Below the pieces are notes generated by a model, which saw nothing but the letters and a program-made list of their open reading frames with translations, ran no database searches and was not told the DNA's origin. Positions 30,559 through 42,400 of a DNA stretch of 64,000 nucleotides are shown here, piece by piece; the first letter of the stretch is position 1; each line of letters begins with the position of its first letter. The DNA comes from Daphnia carinata (lineage: Eukaryota > Arthropoda > Branchiopoda > Diplostraca > Daphniidae): the NCBI RefSeq assembly GCF_022539665.2, contig NC_081333.1, positions 1,426,001 through 1,490,000 of the forward strand, read 5' to 3'. A program made the position numbers and the translations under genes.

Positions 30559-33500
30559 CAGGAGCGTTGTTATAAAGTACAAGTAGAGTGAAAGAAAAGA
30601 AAAGCACGACAATAGTCAGCAGAAAAGCATAGGGCCCCATATCAATAGGCCTTCAAAATGAAGTGCTGCCTCTGCAGGATCTTCCCCCTATAGCCAGGAA
30701 GAAAGTGTGGTAGACATTTTTTTTTTTTTTTCGTCTAACGATTTATGTTTGTGTGTGTGTGTACTACACACGTCTATGAATACAATGTGTACGTTGTACG
30801 GGGGACGAGATCTATATAGAATTAAAGAAAAGGAAAAGGGGAGTTGGCGACATTATCTCCTTCCAGGAAGGACACGACACGCGACTTGTGCACACAAACA
30901 TTCATGTTTAATTCAATTTCAAATTGATATGCGATTTGGTAAGATCAAATCACATTGAGCTTTCACTTTCTAAGAAGGTAACAGTTTGCCCTTGTTTATC
31001 TATTTCAATTTCCCAAGCAACAGATTTCTTTTTGGTTTTTCTCCCTTTCGCAAGATTCAAGTGAAAAGCAGTTCCCTTTGGATTGTTTTTTTTTTTTTTC
31101 ACGACAAAAAAAATAAAAATGGTCTTGGGCTTTTTCGGGACCCTTAAACCCACGTGAAAAGGGCACGTGCCAGCAATAGCCGCTATCTTCTTTAGCTATA
31201 GACAAAATGTGTGTAACGTTGTTTCGAGTTCAGTTGCTGTGCGGCGTCAATCCCGACACTTGTATACTCCTCCTCCTCCCCCCCCCCTTCTTTCTACTTC
31301 AATTTTCAGTTGTGTGTGTACTAATATAAGAGAAAATTTTTCGTTTCCCTACAGCCCCCCCTCCCCTCCCGTCCAGGGAGTTTGACTCCGAGAAAAACAG
31401 CATTTCGAGTGCTATCTACGCGTATTGTTCAAAAGTCGACTGGGATGTATTGCGATGGAGCCGGAGTGGATGGTTCGTGAATTGCTGACTGTTTTTGCCC
31501 TTTTGCCGCCTCTCCCCCCCCCCCCCCCCTTCTTCTTCTGTTTGGGACGGCGCACGCGTTCCCTCAAAGAGTAGAGACATATATACTATACTAATGCTAA
31601 TGTCAGTCTACATTGCCTCTTGAAGCTTCAATTCTTTCTTTTCTTTATTTTTTTTTTGTTTTTGGCTCGTGTGTTGTGATACTCTATCGCCTAGCGAGAA
31701 CATCGGGCAACACACGCAGATACTCTTGGGGCTGATTGATACGTCTAGATTAGAGACTCCGGCTATATAGGGACCGGAGGAGACTGGTTCTCAGCAGTTG
31801 TCCTATATCTAAGTGTAGGCAACTGAACATTCTTGAAGTCAACCTATATATATATAAATGTATAGATATGTATATACTACTGTGTACACACACACACACA
31901 CACACACATAGTGGTCGTTGTATATAGTGCTGTAATAAAAAGGGAAGTGTCGGCCCTGCCTTTCTTTTCTTGTCTGCAATTTTCGTTTTTTTCTCTTTTT
32001 CTTTTTCCTGCTGTCAAGTGAGTTGCATCCAATCTACATAAGAGCACGAGAGCATTAACGGCATGCTGCCTTTCTAGGAAATCTACTCAAGCCCCCGACT
32101 GCATTTGCTTTTGCATTTCTTGTGTTGTTTTTTTTTTTTTTTTTTTTTTGGATTGGGAGGAGAAAGAAACAAGACGCAACGTGTCATCCCCCCCCCCCCT
32201 TTCGAAATGTTTCTAATCAAATTGTTAAAGACGTTGGGTTTTGAACGGATTAGCGATTAACACTGATGTCATAACATAACCGTAAATGACGGCGTCAAGC
32301 AAAATCTAATTTAAACAAAAAAAATATTCAAGAATTGAATTTGTGTTTATTGAGCTCAAGAGATGAGATCGGTGTAGGGAATGTTGGTCAATTCACTTCG
32401 AAAACCCCAAACCTTTTTATTCTGTAAGCTTACAATAATCGGACTAAAATCGAATTCTTTGACTATACTGGATTGTTCGTGTAACAACAGATTGAAATCG
32501 AGTCAAACTCGCACCTTAGATGCATAAAGTGAAAAAGAACGAGGTTCACGTCCAGTCAACCGGCGAGCAACGGCGCACGTGTTACGACCCCCCAAACTCG
32601 TTGGGAATCGACTTAGCAACAATATACGAATCAAGCCCTCTGAGAATCGAATCTCCCCTTTTTTCTTTCTTTTTTTTTTATGTTTTGATGGAAAAAGAAA
32701 AGTACAGGACGTTTATTAAGATCACTTTATACGAAGCGGCTCGCAGCTATGCCAAACAACGGTCCATACTAAATGAGACAGAAATGTATGTCCACTGCTA
32801 CGTGCATGGCTATGTGCATGCCGCGTGACTGTTGCCAGACGTCTTGGCTGTTTGTTATTCAGAAAATGAAGGTCAAAAATATTCGAGTGGGTATACCGAT
32901 AACAAGGTTTTCAGTTCAAATCAAATCAACACCCCACCGAAAATGCCTGCCGCACACATGTGGGTGTGTGTGGGATCATCGTCTTATTGTTAACGAGAAC
33001 GCAGATCGTTCGGAAGAGTCACGACGATAAATTAAGAGAAGGGAACGTAGCCATGTGTATTAAAAGAACTTGAAAAAAAAAATAAATAAATAAAGGCCAA
33101 ACTCCCCTTCCCCTGAAGCAGCTTCATACATCGCCCCTCCTTGGGCTGTACAGCATAAACCTAAATCGACGGGTTGAGAATTCGTAATGAATCGCGTCTG
33201 GACGTGGAACAGCAGTGAAAAGTCTTAAGACGATATATATATATATATAGAGAGAGAGAAAGAGAGATCTGATGATGATGATGATTAGTTATAAACGTTA
33301 GCCAGCACCAGGGGGGCACCTATCTTTTATATTTCTATACTGTATATCTTTAAAAATTTTCTTTTTTTTTTCCCGTCTGAATTCTATTAGATCATTGTCT
33401 CTCAGCTGCACTTTGTCTCGCTGTTCGATGCAGAAATTAGAATCCAGCACCCCTTAATATCAACGCAAATGCGCCGTGTCGTGAGGGCGAACACAGCCAT

Positions 33501-36500
33501 TGAGCGTCTGTTCGCAAGAGACCGTCTGCTTGTCGGGACGAGAGAGCAAAGGTAATTAGAGATCTGCTGCCAATTATCAAGTGTCTTAACGATCAACCCG
33601 TAAAGCGAAGGAGAGAGAGATAAGCAAAACATAAAGGCATTGGTAAAACAAAACAAAAAATAAAATAAAATAAAATAAAGGGGAAAGAAAAAATAGAGAT
33701 AGGAAAGGGGAGCAGCAGTTGAACGACACGCAATAAGAAGGAAAAAAAAAAGAAAAAGAAGGCAGAATATCGTTTTTGCCCTTATAGCTTATTGATGGAT
33801 GACCGAGCAATCTCTAGTGGCCTACCCTGACGGCTGAGGCACAACCGAGAGCAACCCCAGTAGCGGCCACAGTCTTCCTTTCTTTTTTTTTTTCCTTCGC
33901 CCCCCCCCCTAAAAACGACAGAGAAACCCGAAACGTTGTTATATTCTTTTTTTTTTTTTAAACTCTCTCGTTGCCCTTTTTCTCTGATGGTACTGTACGT
34001 ATCCTCCTCTTTTGCCGTCTGCTGTCCTTTCTATTTCCCTTGCCGTTTTTCAGGGCGGAGTCGGGAGACGGGCGGTCTCTTCTCGTGAACCAGCGCACCC
34101 CAAAAACGGATTTAGAAATAAGACCGTCCGTCCCTCCGTTTTTTATTTTCTCGTGTGTGTCTTTTCTGGTTTTGACCCTGTGACGGGATGCTGTCGACTT
34201 ATACGGAACTAGTCCGTCCGACTTCCGTGAAAAAAAAAACGCTGGGGCCAGTTGACGACCGTGAACTTGACGAAGATTCATCGTCTCTTCCGCCGTTCAT
34301 TCTCCTCATCCGTCGCTTTAGTTCCTCATCGTTCCAATCCATCCATCCCCCCCCCCTAAAAAAAACTGACATTTTTTTTTTGTGTGTGTGTGTGTCGTAC
34401 ACACAAACGTGTCTCAAAGCTCTTGCGAACAATAGACGGATCTTCTCCCTTATTTTCTATTGTTTTTAGTTGGGGAGGGAAATTGACGTCTGTCATGTCG
34501 AACGTGTTTTACAAATAGCTGCAAGAAAATGCCACAGTTGCGTAATAGGTTGTTGGTTTATGTATCAACTATCTGTGAAGTTCTTGAACCGTTTAAAAAA
34601 AAAAAACAGGTGACAATGACAACAAAGACCGAGAGTGTTGAAACGTTCATTTGTCGGCGTGCTATTCGAAAGACAATCATCCGGCGGCGGCTGAATGCGA
34701 TGGCTTCTCAATTTTCTTTAATGTTACAATGAATTCCCATCCATCTAGACCCTCCTGTCACGCATTCCAGTCGGGCCAAAAGGAAATGGCACAAGGAAAA
34801 GAAAAGATGTCGGAAGTTTGGTGGACATAAAAACATTTTTGATTTCGTTGGTCGTAGACCCCGTGGCGAGAGAGAAGTTTACGAAGTCTCAAAAGAAAAC
34901 ATGTCGTAGCTGTCATTTTCTTTATTTCTTTTGATTCAATCAAAAAAATTGTCTCGCAATGCCGTTGCTTCTTCTCTGACCTGGAATTTGTTTGGGTTCT
35001 TTATTTCTTTCTTTTTTTTTTTCCTATAGCAGCACGTAGGCCAAAAAGGCACGTCACGGTTGTATAGACATCTCATGCGCACAATATAAGCGGAAAAGGC
35101 ATCAGATTCGCCAAAGTTATTGACGTGTAAATGGGGGGGGGGGGAAAAAAACACACCCGGAAATACATTTGAATGAATAATACAATGAAAAAATATATAT
35201 CCGGGAACGCGTACTGTAGAAAACACGTTGGCCGTTTGCCGGCCATTGTTGTCGATTAAAAAAAATGCTTACACCCTATTCGCTATAAAGTAAATGGACT
35301 TTAGCAACGCACAAGACGCTAGCCATTTCGTAAATGTTATGCGGACACGGAAACTCTTCGAGGGGTTTGAATGCGTGAAACGAGAGACTTTCAGACGTGC
35401 GTTGATATAGCGGAACTGGTACATTACATAATGCAGTCTCGAAAGCGTATACAGTTCATGAGGAAGAGACTAGACGTGCATTAGACAATAAATTAAAAAC
35501 CCAAGTCGAAATAAAATGGCGTGTCGCCGGAAATGCGCACAAGTGATAAGTGGCTAATGGCCTTTTGCGGGAAACGAGTTGAATGAATAGACTGATCGAA
35601 GCAATTTCTCGCGTACATTTGTTCCTCTGGCGTTATGCAATCAATCAGTTGGCTGTAACCATTTTTTTTTTTGTACGTAAGAAAATCAATGAATATATAG
35701 ATCTCTTGCAGTTGATTTATTTTTTTTTTTCTTGAACGCACAGTTCTTTTGTTGTCTTCTGTCTTGTTGTGTATATATGTACTCTGGTTTCGAGCTTCGG
35801 GTTCCAGCGGTTCGTCATTTCCCGCAAGAGTGTTCGAGTTACACCATCATTTGTTTCGTTTCTATGGTTTCCACGCTCTTGACGTGCCAAGAACGGGCTC
35901 TAATGATGCTTTACACGTCTCAGCCCTCCTATCTAACCTCAGCTGAACTAACAGGAAATTATGACTAATGTTGATACTCTGCGCTTAGATTATTGTGACC
36001 AGACGCAGTGTGCCTGATGCATGTGTACCAACAAACATCAACAGCCATCCATTTGCCTTGAATTGCCATTGTCGAGAAACAATTTATGTTTGTATGTATG
36101 GGATTTAATCCGGGACGAAATTATATAGGGAGACATTGTTGGTTAGGTTCGATGTGTTTGCCACTTTTCTTTTTGGTTAGACAGCCACGGCGCTAGAAAA
36201 TAAAAGAGTCTATCGAATCTCTTGTTCTTTTTTTTTTTTTTTTTTTCCTCTTGTTTGATTCTTCTTCATTCCCTATCTACATGGCTAATCCAATCAGTGA
36301 CACGTCGCCGACAACGCCGGTAACAAACAAGAAGGGGGGGGGGGAACGAATAGATTGAGAGAGGAGGGAACAAGGAAAAGAAGAGGGAAAAAAGGGGAAG
36401 TTAAAGAGACATTTTTTTTTTTTTTTTTTTTTTCGGAGGGGCTCAGAAATGCAGTCCAGCGTGATCAAGTTGGTCAGAACGTCAACCGCGCCCGCCTCCT

Positions 36501-37563
36501 TCCGTTTTCTTCGCTCGCCGACCACTCACCTCTTCCCCTTTATCATCTCACCCCCTCTCTTCGTTCTCTTTGCTCAAATTGCCTTTCAAAGTCCATCCAA
36601 CACTCGGCTGGCGTTCCCTCAGTTGTTAGGCTCAGTCGAAGCAATGAGTTCATTCAAAAAATATATATATATATACGTATATAAGAGCGTAACGCTGAAC
36701 GTTGAAAAGCGTTCCCAGTTGAACGCAGCCCATCATCGATAATTCAGTTTGTTCTTTAAAAAAAAAAAAAAAAAAAAGAAGACTTCGCTTATGTTATGAG
36801 GAAAATGCAGAAGCAATAAAAAAAAACAATGAAACAAATATCAACAAATAATTGTATACAGGCAACTGGGCAAATACGAGCGGGCCATGTATCACCGTGT
36901 TCCTTGAAACTTATCGATTTCAAAGGCTCTGGCGAACTGTTGCCCTTGTGATGTAAGAACGGCCCCACATAAAAGTGGGAAAACTCGACGCAGAAGAAAA
37001 GAAGATATCTCTCGCCACAAACGAAGAGAGTGATGAAAAGAAAAAAAAAAGAAAGAAAGAAATAGAAGAAATAAAAGCTCTCCACAATCGCGCGTGTGTG
37101 TTTGTGAACGAAACCGACTGTGTCAGCCGCTGGCACTGGACCTGTCAACCTCCTTTGGATATTGCTCTCATCTCACGAACACTGTTCCCCGTTCCTATAC
37201 GTTCCAATACTTTTTAAAAGCGACTCTTTTGTGTGTGTGTGTGTGTGTTATATTTATTTTGTTTTTCTTCTTCTATTTTTCTTATCCACGCGTTGACCCT
37301 TTTGAACAAACCGCTGCTGGTCATACGACACACAACGTAGAAACGTCCACGTTTTTTTTTTCAATTAAATGCCAAAGCGATTGGGCAGGGGAAAAGCGGA
37401 AATCTTTTATGTTCCTCATCATCCCGTCTTACTTTTAGGAGGCTAGAGATCCATCGTGCGTTGGATTGTTGATCGACTGAAAGCCGGTCTTACCTTGAAG
37501 GAGAAACATCAGCACGCAAACAAGTGCAGCAGAGAGAGCCGTCTTCGGTCGGATGGACATCAT
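1..37563 (-). CDS. Ig/FN3 cell-adhesion protein, klingon/wrapper-like, 5' part (C-terminus outside window)
   Basis: Predicted secreted or membrane-anchored adhesion protein with three Ig domains and the start of a fibronectin III domain. Exons in transcript order: 37563-37494, 3103-2966, 1377-1180, 1011-890, 817-730, 636-574, 508-411, 343-169, 86-1. All junctions are GT-AG and in phase, giving 346 codons before the edge. Ig1 (exons 2-3) shows RLPCEV, VVWKKE and DSGNYTC. Ig2 (exons 4-6) shows TLRCIGEGNPPP, IRWSK and YECSADNG. Ig3 (exons 7-8) starts YPPEIEIERSW and has AYLTC, LWYRE and DFGLYSC. The last exon opens an FN3 domain (FNLTWKI). Three Ig plus one FN3 is the layout of Drosophila Klingon and Wrapper; the Ig3 start also recalls lachesin-like proteins. 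Any GPI or membrane anchor would lie beyond the left edge. The assignment to this class is firm; the exact orthologue is not settled. Confidence 0.85.
1682..2370. repeat. Modular dispersed repeat, copy 1 (in intron 2 of the Ig gene)
   Basis: The motif AAGTCGGGCTTAAA occurs three times in tandem near 2028-2063 (16-bp spacing, one unit reading AGTCAGGCTTA). Its reverse complement, TTAAGCCCGACTTTT, lies at about 1710-1724. Two related blocks follow the pattern poly-T, then AAACGAGGATTACGAAAA or AATGAGGATGTCGAAAA, then a TTATTCGAA-like end. They lie at about 1790-1872 and 2045-2195. A further start of the module (TTCATCGAATTCCAAGTC) is at about 2314-2331. This looks like a non-coding repeat family with internal tandem and inverted parts. 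No open reading frame is kept. Confidence 0.6.
3104..14160 (-). other. Intron 1 of the Ig/FN3 gene, 3' third: no gene supported
   Basis: This stretch holds simple sequence and AT-rich DNA: an (AT)n tract at 4215-4236, C runs near 5750, G runs at 8342-8353 and 11511-11520, and many A or T runs of 9 or more. Open frames at 8723-9415 (minus, 230 codons) and 12526-13110 (plus, 194 codons) have no recognisable domain and contain homopolymer-coded stretches. A frame at 3651-4172 (minus) has a signal-like segment near codon 95. It lacks a convincing phase-1 donor to feed exon 2. Confidence 0.6.
14182..14589. mobile_element. Nested perfect inverted repeat (MITE/foldback-like element)
   Basis: The outer arms 14182-14219 and 14552-14589 are 38-bp perfect inverted complements. 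The inner arms 14227-14260 and 14453-14486 are 34-bp perfect complements. They enclose a 192-nt loop. TAAATA flanks both sides (14174-14179 and 14590-14595, with two extra bases on the left), suggesting a target-site duplication. There is no transposase, so this would be a non-autonomous element. A transcript of this part of the intron would fold into a long hairpin. Arm identity implies recent insertion or gene conversion. The element family is not recognised. Confidence 0.65.
14705..14812. repeat. Diverged direct copy of the foldback element's left and loop sequence
   Basis: AATATGGATCACTTGCCGAT plus the following CGTTATCTGTGTAAC occurs both in the loop (about 14371-14406) and here (about 14775-14811), preceded in both by GCGCTGCAAG. 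TTTTTACAAAG and TGTTGTGTATAGATA are also shared with the left part of the element. The copy lacks the inner inverted arm, so it is an older or partial duplicate of the same family. Confidence 0.55.
17390..17416. repeat. (TG)n microsatellite
   Basis: An uninterrupted TG dinucleotide array lies inside the giant intron of the Ig/FN3 gene. Confidence 0.9.
22659..22694. repeat. (CA)18 microsatellite
   Basis: A perfect CA array of about 36 bp, among the longest dinucleotide arrays in the window. Confidence 0.95.
25563..25592. repeat. (TTTTA)n pentanucleotide repeat
   Basis: About six consecutive TTTTA units, followed by further T-rich sequence. Confidence 0.85.
30527..30555. repeat. Poly-G run of 29
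   Basis: Twenty-nine consecutive G residues on the plus strand, the longest homopolymer of this kind here. The intron is transcribed from the other strand, so its RNA would carry C29. The exact length is prone to assembly error. Confidence 0.85.
31884..31909. repeat. (AC)n microsatellite
   Basis: An AC array after TGTGT, inside the giant intron; its edges are approximate. Confidence 0.85.
37494..37563 (-). CDS. Exon 1 of the Ig/FN3 gene: start codon and signal peptide
   Basis: The ATG at 37563-37561 opens a 23-codon signal peptide. It starts MMSIRPK, has a hydrophobic core ALSAALVCVLMFLL, and ends in phase 1 at a GTAAGA donor. Joined to the acceptor TTGTTTAG before 3103, the frame continues as LQGACGNP, placing a plausible signal-peptidase site at the junction. 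The phase match and the lack of another signal peptide next to exon 2 are why I assign it to this gene although it lies 34.4 kb away. An upstream in-frame ATG at 37689 exists; I prefer the inner start because it gives a canonical signal peptide. Confidence 0.7.
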
Positions 37564-38264
37564 CTTCGATGATTTGTGGGCAAGAGGAAACAAAAGTAAT
37601 AATAATAATAATAACTGTGACCACGTACAGGTGGGGCGAGTCCAATCAACAAGTTTAATCAAGCGTGCCGGGCAATCACAAAATTGCACGGGAAATGTTT
37701 TTCCAGATGAACGTGATCAGCACACAACGATCAAAGTCATCAACGATGGCCACTGTTGTACGAACGAACGAATTCCAACCCTCAATCAACAATCACACAA
37801 CACCGGCTGATGATTGTGTTTTAAAAGAAACTGTTCGATGCGAGAACCAACTAAATAAAACGGCAAATTTAAGTTTGTTTTTTGTTTTGTTTTTTTGGAG
37901 AGAGAGCGTTAAAAGAACACGTGCGGACTGGAGGACCGTCAGCGATGGACTGAAAATCGACTGGGAGCTCCTGTGTTGAGGGGGCTGCTCTTCTGTGTAC
38001 CTCCCTCTATGAAGACACATCCTATACACTGTACGTGTAGGGAAGACCGAGCATGACTAAGGAACGCCATTTGCCCTCACTATTTTATGGAAGAACGCCG
38101 TTCTTTGGCTTACCATTTATTTCGTTAATTTGATAGCCATTCTGCGTCTTCGCCCATAACAACGATTCGCCTGCTAATAATTAAAGCACAAGCACACCCT
38201 TGGCATCTATGAGTCATGAGCTTATTCAAATTCAACACGGCTGCGCTAGCAGCACGAAAATTTC

Positions 38265-38572
38265 ATTTGTATCTAAAATTCTACATCATTTAGGGGAAAA
38301 CTGATAGTTTATTTGAAATCAGCGTTTAATTTAGGATATAATAGGTTAGATTTCATCGATTCCCAAGTCAAAATCTGAAGCCCAGCATTTTGCAGATAAA
38401 AGTCGGGCTTAAATTTTTCACATTCATTTTTTTTTTTTTTGGTCAGATCTGAATACATCAAACTCTACACGATCTCAATTCGAAATGAAACGAGGATCAC
38501 GAAAATCTATTTCATTTTAACGTGACACTTGTCGTTTTTGAGTTATTCGAATTCACAGCTGCTTGCCTATAA
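38265..38572. repeat. Modular dispersed repeat, copy 2
   Basis: Shares ordered blocks with 1905-2195: a TCAGCGTT(C/T)AATT block, TTCATCGATTCCCAAGTC, TTTTGCAGATAAAAGTCGGG, a poly-T run, an ATCTGAATACATC block, AAACGAGGATCACGAAAA, and TTTTTGAGTTATTCGAATTC. It carries a single AAGTCGGGCTTAAA unit where copy 1 has three. The order and orientation match copy 1. Confidence 0.6.
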
Positions 38573-39429
38573 ACAAACCGGGGCCGAATGGCGTTCGGCG
38601 CATTACGGCCTGTGTTTATGATACACACATAAGTACATCCTCTTCTTTTGATCTGTTTTTTTCTTCTTCTTCTTCTGTGTACTATTACGAAAAAAAAAAA
38701 AAAAAAATGAATTGCAATTGCAGAGCAAAATGAGAAAACTTTTTTGAAATGGCCCTCTTATATTTTTCCAGTCTTCTTGTGCTGTATAGGCCCCATGTTT
38801 CCTACGGCTCGACGCGTTTCCTTGCGTCTATGGTGCCTCTATATTGTCACTCGTCTTGTGTATATGGTCCGTGTGTTTCGCCCACATCAAGCGCTCCGGT
38901 TACCCCATCTAACGAAACATATAGAGCTCTCAACAGCTTCGCATCGTCGAAAGCAGCCGCAAAAGGGAAGGACGTATGGTTGCCAGAAGAAGAAGAAAGT
39001 TGGGGACAAGTTGAAAGAAAGGCACACACAAAAAATAAAAAAATATTTGATGAAATAAAGAAGGGGGGGGGGGGGGGCCAGAGGTTGCATTTCGAAAGAG
39101 CCTTTCTTGCCCCTCCCCCCCAAAAAAAAAAAAAAAAACTGGCTGTATGAACGAAGATAGCGACCCATAGGTTTCAACTTACCGTATAATTGAGACGTCC
39201 CATTTCTTTTTTTTTTTTTTCTACCCCAATACCCAGCGATAGAAAGGGATGTAACATGTAAGCATTATAAGAGTCTAACCATTTGTTGGACGGACCAAGA
39301 CGTTCGTTCTCATATTACATCGGACTTGATTACAATGAGAAAAGAGAAGAAGAAAAAAAAAATGTTTGTCAACGGCCTCTGTTGCGTCTGTCCCCTTTTT
39401 CTTAGACGAAGGTCTTTGCAGTTTTGTTT

Positions 39430-39454
39430 TGTGTGTGTGTGTGTGTGTGTGTGT
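39430..39454. repeat. (GT)n microsatellite
   Basis: A perfect GT array of about 25 bp. Confidence 0.9.
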
Positions 39455-42400
39455 ATAAAACTTGTTCATAATAAGGTCTGTGCGAGGGGTTCTTTTCTGT
39501 TGAACCTCCGGTGCGCCTAAACTGTTCATTAAATTCGTGTTTGTATTTTTTATTATATTAGAAGAAACATGATTACATGCCTTTGCATCTCCTACAAGTA
39601 GAACATAAACTCCAACAAAACAAAGGATAATTGAAACTGGATTTTTTAAAAAAAGAAGCTTTGAAGCTATGCCGTTTTGCTGCTTTCCTTTATGTATAGT
39701 CTTTATAAACACTCGAGGGATCTATAACTCACACTCGGCGAGCAAAATGAAAAAAAAAACAAAATCTAAGTTTTCAAAGTCGGTTTCGTACGAATTTGCA
39801 TGATTTCGCGTTTTCTACTCAAAACTTTTGTCGTTTGTTATGCTTTGACCTTTCTCTCCATGAATTTTTTTTTTGTGTGTGTTGGAATTCATCTCAGCGC
39901 ACAATTAAATAACACCGAATTTCATGTCAAACTTGTTAACTGCTAAAAAAAAAAAAATAGGAACGTCGTTATGTGTAAACAATTGAATGCATTCTTCTAC
40001 CCTTTTCTAAAATCGATTTCAGAGGGTACGCCAACATTAAGGCCCATTCACACAAGACCCCCAAGACTGTTGTGCTTGACAGCCATTTTATGTAAATATC
40101 TATTAAAACAATCGAACAATGTTCTTGTCTTAACATCAACACACGAGCTTTTCAAATTTCAGTGCATCAAACAGAGCCTTTTATAATTCTGTTAGCCCTT
40201 ATATGTATATACAACTAGAAACTAGTTTAGACTGTACAGAACCTTACTTGAAGTAAAGCCTTTGCGCTATGCTAAAAACGAGAAAGCAGGAAAATCCTGC
40301 AGGGAATACATGGCAAAGGAACGGGTGTCGGTATAAAGCGGGAAAACAACTCAAATAAAACCCTTAAAAAAAAAACAAAAAACAAAACAAAACAGGAGAA
40401 CGGATATAAGGAGGTTGTGTTAATGCGTGTCGTTGGCAGTCAAACAAACAAAACAACAGGCAGAATCCTCCTTGGCTCTTTAAATGGATTGCCAACTAAA
40501 CCCCGACCAAGAGGAATAAAATTGCGAAAACTGTGCCGAGACTTCGAGTCTCGGATCAAGTCGCAGTCTGCCAGGCAGCATTCGGAGGTGTTAACATCAA
40601 TAACACACAGGGAATAGAGAAAACGGGGCCAAACGCGCTTTGAACTCACACAGGGCAAACTGGTAAATAAATAAATAGGAGCATCAGAATGCGGGAGAAA
40701 GGCAAGTAGACGGGCAAGGCCTTAAAAAAAAACAAAAAACCATAATAATAATTGAGTGCATTATGTGAATGAAGTGGCCTGATTGAGGTATGAAAAAGAG
40801 GCGTAGGCCCTGCTGCAACGGTGGGGGCCAAATGTACACATTTATCGTTCTGGATGAGTGGCAAATATCAAGCTCACGCGACCTGACAATCGTTACGACT
40901 TTTTCATGGATCGTTTCCTCTTTTTCTTCCCTTCCTCTTTTTTTTTTTTTTTTTTTTTTTAGTCCAACTCTACGAAGACTATAACTGGAAATGAAAGGCA
41001 CTCGCCCTATATATCTACTGCTCACCCCTATTGTTCAAAGTCAAACGGGGTGGAGGGGAAAGAGAGTAGGCGGATATAATGTTATATGTAAAAATAGTGG
41101 ACAGAAAGAGTTCGTTTGTTTCCTTCATTTATTCCATTTCGTTTATTTTCTTTTCTTTTTTTTTCCCCGGGTTGGACCTTTCGTACGTATGTGTGTTACA
41201 GTTCGTTATCGTTTGCGGGCGTCCTTCCGTGTCCGGTGCAATTTACCCGCGTTTCAGCCAACTCGCGTTTTTTTTTTTTTTTTTTTATGGGGCGAGCGCT
41301 TAATTTTGAATACGAAAGAGAACGAGCATGAAAAGAAGAAAGAAAAAAAAAAAAAAAACAACATAAGAGAAAAGAAAACAAAAAAAAACAGTGGAACCCC
41401 GCGGGGTTGCGTATGCCACTCAGTTCGACTTAACTCGTCTAAGAGTCTACAACAAAATGCTCGGGTTATGTCGTGCTGACATCCAATTGAACATAACATA
41501 TTCTCTCTGGTCCTGTTCGATTCGTCCCTCTTTTGGCTACAAAATACGTACAAGAGATAACGTGGGAGAACATTATCCTTCTATATAATCTTTCTATAGT
41601 ATGTCGACACCAAGCGGACGGCATTTTCACGGTGAATGGCGTCCTTATATAGCGGGCATTTTGAAACAGCGCACCCCAAAATTCACGAAGGGCACACCTC
41701 TTTTTTCCAAGCCATTTTCAAACTTTGTACTCTAACGACTTCCATTAAAGACTACATTAAATACCACTGGTTTTAAATACGTAACTCACGAAGGACGGCC
41801 GGAGAAACCTGTAGGCCACCCTTTTTTCTTGAGCTCGACACCGTCAGCTGTTTCAATCCTTCTTTCAATGCAAGTTCTGGTTTTTTCGGGCTAAGTGTTT
41901 CTTCTTCTTCCTTTGAAAAAAAAAAAAATAAAATAAAAAGATTAACACAACGCATATATCAGTTTCCGACTAGAGCCAATCGAAGTTTGTATCTCGTTTT
42001 TTTTTTTTTTACCTTATACACACGACACGAACTTGTGTTTCAAAACAGTCGGCTCTCAATAAAGAATACGCATTTTCAAGTGGTTTTTCGAGTGCAGAGG
42101 CGATACGAAAAAAAAAAAAAAAAACGAGTTCGATTTGGCCCTCAGCTTGTTGTTCAAGATATGCCAGACAGTCTGTGCGATGTGAAGGTATATATATCTG
42201 TAAATAGCGCACGCTTCCACCCTGTTTTGTGAACAAATGACTCTCAGGGCAAATGGCTCTCTCGACAAAAGGCGATATAAAGAATAAATACATAAGCCAA
42301 AGGAAAGAAAAAAAAAAAAGAGGGAGAATGATGGACGGTAAAGAAATAAATGCCGAAAAGAAGAGCAAACGTCGATGCTGGTCGGGAATCTAAAAAAAAA

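Larger units (their letters stand above)
14813..37493 (-). other. Intron 1 of the Ig/FN3 gene, remainder: low-complexity DNA, no gene supported
   Basis: The stretch is dominated by A/T runs, C or G runs of 8-29 bases, and dinucleotide arrays of (CA)n/(GT)n, (CT)n and (AT)n. No exon of the Ig gene and no other gene could be assembled from splice-compatible frames. A short plus-strand frame at 33469-33551 (27 codons, arginine-rich, followed by GGTAATT) is the only piece resembling an isolated first exon. It has no partner that I could find. Confidence 0.55.

Noticed and set aside
36277-36742. Overlapping frames on both strands around 36.4 kb
   Set aside because: Both are sustained by poly-T/poly-A and pyrimidine-rich sequence and show no domain or consistent splice sites.
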